64,000 nt of DNA from Cavenderia fasciculata (taxonomy: Eukaryota > Evosea > Eumycetozoa > Acytosteliales > Cavenderiaceae), in contig NW_004457735.1 in assembly GCF_000203815.1 (NCBI RefSeq), positions 558,001 through 622,000 of the forward strand, read 5' to 3'. The notes below the pieces were generated by a model. It searched no databases and was not told where the DNA came from. It saw only the letters and a list, made by a program, of their open reading frames with translations. A program made the position numbers and the translations under genes. This document shows, one piece after another, positions 54,862-64,000 of this stretch (the first letter of the stretch is position 1; every line of letters starts with the position of its first letter).

Positions 54862-57407
54862 TTATTGATAAATGACCTTTGGCTTTTCAGATTTGTTTGA
54901 AGATGATTGGATGGTTCCAATTTGGTAGACAGTTTCGTTGTGGTGTTGGAGGAGGGAGGTGATTTGTTCGACCTTTTCCTTTTCGACAATCAGGACCATA
55001 CCGATACCGCAATTAAAGGTACGGAGGAGTTCGAGACTGTCCATCTTGCCAATTTCATTGAGCCATTGGAAGACGGGGAGGATGTTCCATGAACCAATGT
55101 CAACGTGAGCGTTCATGCCGTCGGGGAGGACACGTGGGAGATTCTCGGTGATACCACCACCAGTGATGTGTGCAAGACCGTTGACACCGCCATTCTTGAT
55201 GGCAGCCAAGCAGGAGAGGACGTAGAGTTTGGTGGGGGTGAGTAGTGTCTCGCCGAGTGTCTTGGTTGGCTCAAAGGGAGCCTTTTGCAGGTAGACCGAG
55301 TTGCTGCTGTCGCCTTCTTTGACGAGCCCGCTCTTCTTCTCTATGAGGTATCGTACCAACGAGTACCCGTTCGAGTGGACACCCGAGCTGGCGAGACCGA
55401 GGAGTATGTTGCCTGGACGGATGTTGCGTGGTAGCATTTGGTCGCGTTCAACGGCACCCACGGCAAACCCAGCCAAGTCGTACTCGCCGTCACGGTACAT
55501 ACCGGGCATCTCGGCCGTCTCACCACCAATCAGTGCGCAACCAGACTCTTTACATCCACGTGCAATACCGCCAATCACCTGTGTAGCAACATCTACATGG
55601 ATACGACCGGTTGCAAAGTAGTCGAGGAAAAAGAGTGGTTCGGCACCTTGAACCAACACATCATTCACACACATTGCAACGAGATCAATACCAATGTCTT
55701 GATGACGGTTAACTTCTTGTGCAATCTTGAGTTTTGTTCCAACACCATCTGTTCCACTGACCAATATTGGATCTTTGAATCCAGCTGCTTTGACATCAAA
55801 CAACGCACCAAAACCACCTAGATCGCTGACACAACCACTTCGGTTGGTGGTCTTGGCCATTGGTGCAATATTGTCGACTACGGCATCACCACGTTCAATA
55901 TCGACTCCACTCTCGCTGTATGATACTCCACTGGTACCTGTCTCGGCACTACGTTTATTGGCCAAGTATGTGATGGCACGGTGTCCAATATCCTTTCTAA
56001 ACTGCATACCCTCAAAAGAGACGGCAGCGACACCTACATAGGCAGCACGGATGGCAGCTTCTAGATCGGCGGCTAGTGCAGTGGTCGATAGCACACGACC
56101 ACCGCTAGTGACGAGACGGCTGGTATGATCGGGTGCTTGGACGACAGTCGTGCCGGCTTGGAAGAGCATGAGACTGTCCGACTGGGGGAACCGCTCGACA
56201 CCGACAATCTCGCGACCTTTGGCGTATGCATCTGGGTATCCCTGAGCAGCCGACACGACCGTCACGGCGTATCCGTCGCGCCACTTGACGTCGACGCTGT
56301 CCAAACGTGTCTCTATGCATGCAGCGAATATCTCGTACAGGTCACTCTCTAGTAATGGCAGTACTACCTGCGTCTCGGGGTCTCCCAGACGACAGTTATA
56401 CTCGAGCACATAATTTTGCTGTGTCACCTTGTCGATGATCAAGCCGGCAAACAACACACCTACAAACGGACGTCCTTCACGTCGCATACCGTTGATGGTT
56501 GGTTTGAGCACAGTCTCGACGATCGCGTCGATACGCGGACCGAATCCCGACGCTGATGCACCTGCTCTACGGTCGGTCACGAATGGTGCGGGCGAGTATG
56601 CACCCATTCCACCGGTATTTGCACCCTTGTCACCGTCGAGTGCACGTTTATGGTCTTGTGCAGGTGGCATGACGGTCACTGTGTACCCGTCCGAGAAGCA
56701 CATCACCGACACCTCATCACCGTCGATAAACTGCTCCACCACCACCTCGTCACCGGCACTGCCAAACTCCTTGTCGACCATCACACGCTTCAACGCAGCA
56801 ATCGCCTCTTTTTTGTCTGCTGGAATGAGCACACCCTTTCCGGCGGCACATCCCGATGCCTTGATGACCACATTATGGCCAACCGACTCGACATAGCCAA
56901 CAGCATCCTCATACTTTGTAAACGACTGGAATGCGGCAGTTGGGATACCGTGACGGTGCATAAACGCCTTGGAGAAGCATTTGGAGCCTTCAATCTCGGC
57001 AGCAGCCCGCGATGGACCAAAGCATGGCACACCCTTTCTCTTCAAATCGTCTGCCAAGCCATCCACCAGCGGTACCTCTGGTCCGACGACCACCATCGAT
57101 GCATTCACCTCTTTACTGAAATTGGCAATTGACTCGGCATTGATCGCTACATTTGGTGCATTATTGATTCTTCCATTTGATGTTGTTATCGATCCATTTC
57201 CAGGTACCATATATATTTTATTTACTTTTTTTGATTTTAATAGTTTCCTAAAAGTATTAAAAAAAAAAGAAAATATAAGAAAAAAGTAAAAGTAAGTATC
57301 AACCTTGATTTGATTGTTCTCGCAACTTGTAGTTATATAACTTTAACATACCATGCAATAGCATGTTCTCTTGATCCTGAACCAATTACTATTATATTAT
57401 CTAACAT
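54862..57407 (-). CDS. purD: Bifunctional GARS-AIRS purine biosynthesis enzyme
   Basis: Two exons (57352-57407, 54862-57247) encode 813 residues. The first short exon supplies [19 protein letters not shown], the Rossmann start of glycinamide ribonucleotide synthetase. It continues with [16 protein letters not shown], the GKGVLI loop and the ATP-grasp region ([20 protein letters not shown]), to about residue 430. The AIR synthetase half (about 450-790) has [21 protein letters not shown], the [12 protein letters not shown] loop, and [16 protein letters not shown]. It catalyses steps 2 and 5 of de novo purine synthesis. The length matches the known dictyostelid GARS-AIRS fusion, which lacks the GART domain found in animals. 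The start was set by the GSGSREHA motif. Confidence 0.95.
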
Positions 57408-58145
57408 TTCTCTATTCTATTTATATTTATATTTATATGCCTATGTTTATATCTTTTTTTTGTTGTTTTGTTGAACTTATTTACAATATTTGATGTATCT
57501 ATCTAATGTATTTTGAATGTATATATATATATATATCTATAGATTATAAATATATATTTGAATGAATTTGAAAAAAAATAACTATCTAATATCTATATAG
57601 TTATTTATGAATGTTTATCTCTTGAGAAGATTTGATTTGATGAACAACAACGAAAAAATGAAGTTGAAGTTGCAAATGTGTGTATGTTTATTTTGTGTGT
57701 GTTGTGCGAGTAAGTATAACTAAAGTATTTTATTCAAAGGGTGAGGACAAAGAGGAAGACATACCCAAGGAAAAGACGTCACCATCTAAATTTAATTTAA
57801 TTTAAATACGCACCTCGGTCGGTTCATTGTTCGCTTGTTGGGAACTTCTTTTTTTTTTTTTGTGTAAAACGCTCTTTTGCTGCAAAGATCTGCACGGTTT
57901 CAAAATATCGGACCGAAGAACCTCTTCATTTTGCGACGACCCAATTAATACAGATAATTATAATTATACACATAGAGATAATTAAATGTGACATTGTTAA
58001 TATATATAGAGAGAGAGAGAGGATGATGTCTCTTTTTGAGTGAGATAAATAAATAAATAAATGGAGGTTTATTTCCAAAGGTGGGTAGGTAGGTAGGTAT
58101 CATGATGAATGTGATAGATACAGAATCTATCTGTCTGTCTATCTA
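57408..58145. other. Intergenic region between purD and the lyase-like gene
   Basis: AT-rich, with TA repeats (57520-57556), a GAGA tract (58008-58021), GTAG repeats (58083-58097) and T-runs. A patch at 57825-57945 carries CGGTCGGTTC and GGACCGAAGAACC, which are partly complementary. No gene is supported. Confidence 0.55.
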
Positions 58146-59114
58146 CTATAAAAGACAAGAACGATCATTTGATACAGTGAATTGAGAGTAATCTACATAT
58201 TGGTCGGTTGGCGATGCCCATGAAGTATCGGATCCTCCAAAGAAAGACTGCATCATGAGTCCGTTGATTAGCTTGTCTTTAACACCAATCCATTTCATTT
58301 GGTTGTATGATTGCTTGACTCCATTGATTTGAACGGCGAGGTAACCGTCATAGTTGGCAGTACCATTGGCGGCAAAGGTGTTCATGGCAACTGATAGGGT
58401 GATATTATTCCATTCAGTACCTGTAACATATTGGAATGACCCTCTCCAGACGCTATCACCCGTATCACCAGTATCGACGTATCCAGGCAGCTGATAGAAC
58501 GCTGGTAGTTGGTCAGAGGGTACGTAGAGATAGACTTCTGAAGAACCAACAGCACGCCACATAATACGTACACTCGACCCATCGTCAATATGTGTTCCAC
58601 CATTGGCACCAGTCTCTCCAATCCACAGTCCAGGTAATTTACCACCTTTAACATAATTGAAACCAGTTGGAAACCTTACACGAAATGAAAAGCATGATAC
58701 GTTGCTTGCAAACACTGATTCTGGTGAAGAGTACCATCCAAAACCACCACGTGGTGTAGCCGATGGTTTATAACTACCAGCTGGGTACTTGGCACGGAAT
58801 GCAGTATCATTGTCAACCAATGTGATGAGGTCTTTACCATAAGTCATATGTACAATATTCCATGATTTACTCATCTCCCATTGTTCTACTAATTCCTTTA
58901 CACTTAGATTGATCGATGTTATATTTGTAGCAGGTGGGATGTTTGGGGTGTCCCCACTACTACTACTACTACTATTACTATTATTATCTTTACTCTTCTT
59001 TCTTCCAACGACCACTCCAACAGTCACAGCAACGACAATGACAGCCACCACTAAACTAACAATCAATATTTTGATGAATAGTTTCTTGAGTGTGCTATTT
59101 ATTTTTGTGTGCAT
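58146..59114 (-). CDS. Type II membrane protein with PL14-like polysaccharide lyase domain
   Basis: Single exon of 322 residues. A short basic N-tail and one TM helix (ILIVSLVVAVIVVAVTVGVVV, about 17-38) are followed by a Ser/Asn linker and an extracellular domain. That domain has the concanavalin-like pattern of polysaccharide lyase family 14: GGFGWYSSPE, SFRVRFPTGFNYVKGGKLPG, GSSVRIMWR and EVYLYVPSDQ, then a C-terminal NGLMMQSFFGGSDTSW strand. PL14 enzymes cleave alginate or glucuronan by beta-elimination. Catalytic residues could not be confirmed by eye, so substrate and activity are inferred. Confidence 0.75.
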   Translation of the reverse strand: MHTKINSTLKKLFIKILIVSLVVAVIVVAVTVGVVVGRKKSKDNNSNSSSSSSGDTPNIPPATNITSINLSVKELVEQWEMSKSWNIVHMTYGKDLITLVDNDTAFRAKYPAGSYKPSATPRGGFGWYSSPESVFASNVSCFSFRVRFPTGFNYVKGGKLPGLWIGETGANGGTHIDDGSSVRIMWRAVGSSEVYLYVPSDQLPAFYQLPGYVDTGDTGDSVWRGSFQYVTGTEWNNITLSVAMNTFAANGTANYDGYLAVQINGVKQSYNQMKWIGVKDKLINGLMMQSFFGGSDTSWASPTDQYVDYSQFTVSNDRSCLL

Positions 59115-60308
59115 CTCTCTCCTTCTCTCTAAATAAATAAATAAATAAATAACAAATAGAAATATAAAACTATGTACAATCGTCAGAATGCGTGCATGGT
59201 ATCAACCTCTTCTTAAAACAATCGAAAATCTAGATATTTTTCATCATCAAAGACAGGCCAGGAATTACGATAAAATCTGCAAATGCTTCGAGTGGATGGT
59301 ATCTTCATCTTTGCTTCTTCTTGTTTTTTAGAGAGGATGAAATAGTATGGCTATCTATCTATCAACTTCGCGATCCTTCACTACAAGACAAGAAAGGTGA
59401 TTATAATCATTAAATTCAAATAATTGGAGATATCTAAAAAGAAGGAGGAGGAGGGTGTAGGTATATACTACAACCCAACCGCCACAAAGATTTAAATTAT
59501 TATTAATCGATTCACCTCCATCATGATAAATAATAATTATTGGTATGATCATATCAACCACAATGGTGTTAAACTGTTTCAATGGTTGGTTGATGAATCG
59601 CGATGGTTTGGTTTAAAATTTTTGGTGACACCAAAAGTGTGATAGATATGGTGGTGTATGTTGATGATACATGAATTCTATCGATTTAAAAGGTGGGGTA
59701 TGGTCCTCCCTACTTCTACTTTCAAGTTTGATAGAGATCTGGGTGGAATGATGGTTTGTTTTAATGTATGGATAGTCATCACTATCATCACTATAACTAT
59801 CCATTATTTTTTTTTAAAATTGGTACTTTTTATATCCAGAGAAATTGTGTAACGATGATGATGATGATGATGATGGTGGAACCATTTAAATTTAAAATTA
59901 TAATACACTAGACACCTAGTTGACTAAACACAAACATTCCATAGACAACATAAACAACAGATATATATATATAAATTATACATATATATAAATTATACAT
60001 ATATATAAATACATATATATATTTATCTATTAATATTATTTTATAAGTATGGATGGATAGAAAGGAAGGATAGAATTTCGAAAATGGATATTAATATTAT
60101 TATTATTATTCTTCTTCTTCTTCTTCTATGTTCAATAGATCAATTATACGAAAGGGTTAAATTGAATTCAACCCTATTTGTCCATTTGGCTACCCATTGA
60201 AATACTTTTACGTATATACCTGTTTCTGTTTTTTTAAAAAAGTTCTAAATATAAATAGTACCTACCACACTTTGGTTTGAACATATAATAATTCAATAGA
60301 ATATTAAA
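59115..60308. other. Gene-poor intergenic region
   Basis: About 1.2 kb between divergent genes. It holds ATAAATA tracts, GATGAT repeats (59854-59874), TATATA repeats near 59960-60020 and ATT/CTT repeats (60095-60126). No coding exon or RNA gene is seen. Confidence 0.6.
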
Positions 60309-61320
60309 ATGAAAATCCAAGGAAAAACATTTGTAGTTACTGGTATGTATAAATATAGCATTACCCACTACAATGAATGAACTTTAATAATATATATATA
60401 TATATTTTAAAATAGGCGGAGCATCTGGACTAGGTGAAGCAACAGTTAGAAAATTATATAATAGCGGTGCCAATATTGTGATACTTGATCTAAATGAAAG
60501 TTTGGCATGCAAGGTGATCAAAGATTTGACAGGTTGTGATGATTGTCCTCAAATATTATACCAATATGCAGATGTCACCGATGAAAAGAGTACATCTTTG
60601 GCTTTCAAAAAAACAATTGAAAGATTTAAAAGATTAGATGGTCTCATTAATTGTGCTGGTGTCATTGAATTGGGTCCTGTTTGTATTAAACATAATTTTA
60701 TATATTAAATTGAATTTGATTCTAATATTCTATTTTCTACTCTATCAAAATTAATATTTTTAGACAACCGAAAAAGAAAACTATGAAAAATTCTTAAAGG
60801 TGATTAGTGTCAATTTATCTGGAACTTATAATGCTACTAGACTTGCATTTGATGTTATGAAAGATCAAGAAATACTAGATGAAGATAGAGGTGTCATTAT
60901 CATGACTTCATCAATTGCTGCATTTGATGGACTTAAAAACCTTAGTGCCTATAGTGCTTCAAAGGCTGCTATTGCTGGTATGACTCTTCCTCTTGCCAGA
61001 GAGTTCTCTGTCAGTGGTGTAAGAGTTATGAGTGTTGCTCCTGGTCCAATTGGTATGAAATAGAAATAGACGACTATTCCATTTTTCCAACTCTCCTAAT
61101 TTCTCCCATTGTTTTTTTTTGTTTTTTGTTATCTTTAGAAACTCCATTACTTATGCAAGTTCCCAAAGTGATTAGAGATGGATTATCATCTGTTGTTCCA
61201 TACCCACCACGTTGTGGTTTAACTAGCGAATTTGCTCAACTTTGTGCCCATATTATTGAAAATGCCTATCTCAATGGAGAAACGATTAGAATGGATGGTG
61301 GACTTCGTATGCCACTTTAA
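60309..61320 (+). CDS. HSD17B10-like short-chain dehydrogenase
   Basis: Four exons (60309-60342, 60416-60678, 60764-61052, 61139-61320) encode 255 residues, close to the 261 of human HSD17B10. It starts MKIQGKTFVVTG, and the first splice completes the NAD-binding GGASGLG motif. NCAGV, IIMTSSIAAFDG (catalytic Ser) and YSASKAA (catalytic Tyr and Lys) follow. The C-terminus ETPLLMQVPKVI...PYPPRCG...NGETIRMDGGLRM matches the 3-hydroxyacyl-CoA dehydrogenase type 2 group well. The expected role is branched-chain amino-acid/fatty-acid oxidation. Relatives also serve in mitochondrial RNase P, which cannot be judged here. Confidence 0.9.
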
Positions 61321-61488
61321 AAAATAATAATAATAATAATAATAATTGAGTGTTGTAGGTTCTCTACACTTTTTTTTTTAAATAAAATAATCAAACCTAA
61401 ATATTTTCCTATTCCTATTTACTCTAATCTTGTACAAGGTAAAAGTTAAATTGAAATATTAATTGCAATTTAATTTGTTTGTATATAT

Positions 61489-64000
61489 TTAAATTGATTG
61501 AATTCCAGACCAATGATGATAGAGTCTCGATAATAAATGTATACATCCTTCAGTGATGGTTACAGATCGAGAGAGTGAAAGATTCAATTCATAGAGTTGT
61601 AAAATTAAATCCTTTTGACCTTGTTTGTTAAATACCTTTTTGCTGTCGAGTGGGCAGCCTTGGACTTCCATTAGTTGGATTTCCTGTCGTATTGATTGTT
61701 CCAACTGTTTGATTAAATTTTTATACCAACGATTACCAAATGACAATATGATTTTAAATGATGATGATGATGGTTGTTGATCTTTTAATGCATTTGAAAT
61801 CAATCCAATTACATTTTGAATCACCGATGTTTGAAATGATGATATTTTCATTAATCCAAAACCACTATTATTATTATCAATAAATTCTAATTTAAATGGT
61901 AAATATCCTTCAATATTATTAAATTCATATGACAGATTCTAGAACAAATTAATTAATAAATTATTTAAATAATTTTCATTTTAATGGTACTTACATTAAT
62001 TTCTTTAAATTGACTAAATGAATCTTTAATTAATTTTGGTATAGTATTTTGATAAAATGTTTTAATCATATTTGTATCCTTTTCCATTGATAATATTATA
62101 AATTCAAATTCAATTGGATCTAAAAAAAAAAATAGATAAATAATTAATTAAATAATTAATTAAATAATTTGTTTGTTGATTCTTTTTTTTTTGTTTCAAC
62201 ATACATAAAATAGGTGATTCAATTTGATGAGATTTAAAAGTATTATTTAAAATATGATTGATTGGAAGTGAATTTGAAATAAATGAAATGACACTACTAC
62301 TATCTGATTGATCAATCAAGGTACCACTAATATGTTTTCTCCATTGAATACCAACATCAATAAATTGTTGTTGTTGTTTTTGTAAAAGTAATGATTGTAG
62401 TTGACTCTGCTGCAATTGAATTTCCATGTAAATTCTACATTGATGATTCTCATCAAAACTACTATCACTATTTCCATCGTGCAATGAAATCCATCTACAT
62501 TGTAACGGTGTTTGATTGGATTTCAATATTATAAAAAGTGATTCTATAATAATATTAGAGGTTATTGTTGTTGTTGGACATTTTAAATTCCACAAACAAT
62601 AAATAATATTATTTTTAAACCATAAATCATATGATTCTAATATTGGTGAATTTTGTTCTTGTTCTTCTTCTTTTTGTTGTTGTCTTTGTTGAATATTTAT
62701 ATTATTATTAGGATTTAATAAACTTTTTAAATTAGAGTTATTCCAAATTGGTTCATTTTTAAGTTGTGCTGATCTTTGTTGATTGTAGTAACCATTGGTA
62801 CCTAATGAATCCAATACTTTGATAGAATGATTTAATAGTTGTTGTTTGTTTGCTAGAATTGCTTGTTGATCTTTAAGTTCATCCTTGGCTTGCTCACAAC
62901 GAGTCTTTAAAGATTCGGTGACCAATTCTATTGAAACTGGTTGTTTAGATCCACTTGACAGTGATGTATTGTTGTCTGTACCGCCGTTGCTACTTGGGAT
63001 AGTAACTGATCTATGTTTGTGCAGTGGTATGATTGCCAACATAGTATATTGTTTCTGAGCTTTGACAATCATTCTGAGCAACACTTGTTCTCTTCCAGTA
63101 CCAATAAAATCATCAATAAATAGATCTGTGAATCCTGTTGCTTCGGCCATCAACTTTTTCGACCCAATACTGTACACCCTCAAATTATGTTTTGATACTA
63201 TAATAACACATCCTTTACTCCATTCATCATCATCATAGTCCTCATCATCAGAATCATTATCGTCACCAATAAATGAAGTAAATGATGTATTTACAAATGA
63301 ACTATAAATATAAATATAAATCAAAACAAATGTTAGTTAGTCATTTTCTTTTCTTTTCATTAGTATCTATTCATTCATTTATACATACACTAGATTAGGT
63401 ACCATTGATAAAGGTAATGACCAAACCATCTCCATTAAAGAGTTGTTATCTTTGTTTGTGTACACTGATACCTGACTATCAGTTGCCACAAAATATAGAT
63501 TTGATTGTGTATCATTGTTGTCTTGACCACTATAATAAGTTTCCAAATGATTAAATAATAGTATTGGTTTTACAGCAGCAACTGCATGATCATTAATAAT
63601 GACCAATTGTTTCTTGACAGAGATAGTTGTATCCAACTCGATTGAATAGATTATTTGTTTTAAAGTATGGATGTTTACATCTAATAGAATGATGATTGGT
63701 TTGACAATTCCATTCTTGTCTTGTCCAATTATATTTAATACATATAACTTATAATCTTGTTCTTTTTCCATTTCTTCATCCTTTTGATCTTTTTGAAAGT
63801 CTCTACTTTCTTGTCTAAGTTGATTAATTGATTCAGTTAAATCAATCTCTGTAAAACAAGGGGCAGTTGGATCACTCCAACAACACACTCTGATTATATT
63901 ACTGTCTAATTGATGTTTGACAGGGTTGGATGATGGGTATGAGAGTGTGAGAACTTGTGAAGGTTGTGGAGACGATGTGACATAACCGACGACGGTGGGT
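61489..64000 (-). CDS. FANCB-like Fanconi anaemia protein, 3' part
   Basis: Four exons seen: 63389 to the right edge, 62205-63301, 61995-62119, 61489-61938. The frame is open to base 64000, so the 5' part lies beyond the window. The segment DLFIDDFIGTGREQVLLRM is a close match to the LVLIDDFIGSGTEQVLLLF region of vertebrate FANCB. Upstream sequence reads as beta-strands (LYFVATDSQVSVYTNK), as expected for the FANCB N-terminal propeller. The C-terminal half is Gln-rich and then helical. FANCB works with FANCL and FAAP100 in the Fanconi core complex that ubiquitinates FANCD2. The assignment rests mainly on this one motif and the overall order. Confidence 0.65.

Overview
The window looks like nuclear DNA of a dictyostelid social amoeba. 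Intergenic DNA is very AT-rich with A/T runs and ATT, GTT and TATC microsatellites. Introns are short (about 55-150 nt) and AT-rich, with GTAAGT/GTATGT donors. Proteins carry long Gln, Asn and Ser runs. The gene set (LvsA-type BEACH protein, GARS-AIRS fusion, FNIP-like and LRR families, Cys-rich secreted proteins) fits this group. The exact species cannot be read from the sequence. No rRNA, tRNA or CRISPR array was recognised.

Layout. 0-7.7 kb: the 3' end of an LRR-type gene, a TPR-SET protein (-) and a polyQ/IQ/RhoGEF-PH protein (-). 7.7-10.4 kb: gene-poor, microsatellite-rich DNA. 10.4-14.0 kb: a complete paralogue of the first LRR gene, then a decayed and an intact copy of an ATG27/MRH-like membrane protein, both with the same 8-nt microexon. 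14.3-14.5 kb: a candidate small RNA gene. 15.0-26.0 kb: a six-exon gene for a 3523-residue LvsA/WDFY3-type BEACH-WD40 protein. 26.5-38.6 kb: secreted and membrane proteins, including three members of a Cys-rich family, an ankyrin-like family protein and a two-TM protein, plus a GC-rich island with nested inverted repeats at 36.5-37.0 kb. 38.9-44.2 kb: an FNIP/LRR-like protein, gene-poor DNA and a small secreted-type ORF.

45.1-52.9 kb holds the most unusual locus. It is a ten-exon gene (predicted 2018 residues) whose C-terminal third is a Fanzor, the eukaryotic relative of TnpB RNA-guided nucleases. The RuvC-I Asp, a displaced RuvC-II Glu in a VNEFNTSK motif, the zinc ribbon and the RuvC-III NRD..AAKNI motif are all visible. 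The Fanzor is joined to a long N-terminal part containing a Cys4 finger, several SAP-like helical modules, Ser-rich minisatellite linkers and a segment resembling the uracil-DNA-glycosylase fold. A tandem 126-bp direct repeat lies just upstream, and one intron of about 1 kb has internal repeats.

53.6-64 kb: a fourth Cys-rich secreted gene, purD (GARS-AIRS purine synthesis), a PL14-like membrane-anchored lyase, an HSD17B10-like dehydrogenase and the 3' part of a FANCB-like Fanconi anaemia gene running off the right edge. Housekeeping genes (lvsA, purD, SDR, FANCB) flank a central accessory block. Three genes show single-base frame breaks, each at a homopolymer, so sequence error should be considered before calling decay.
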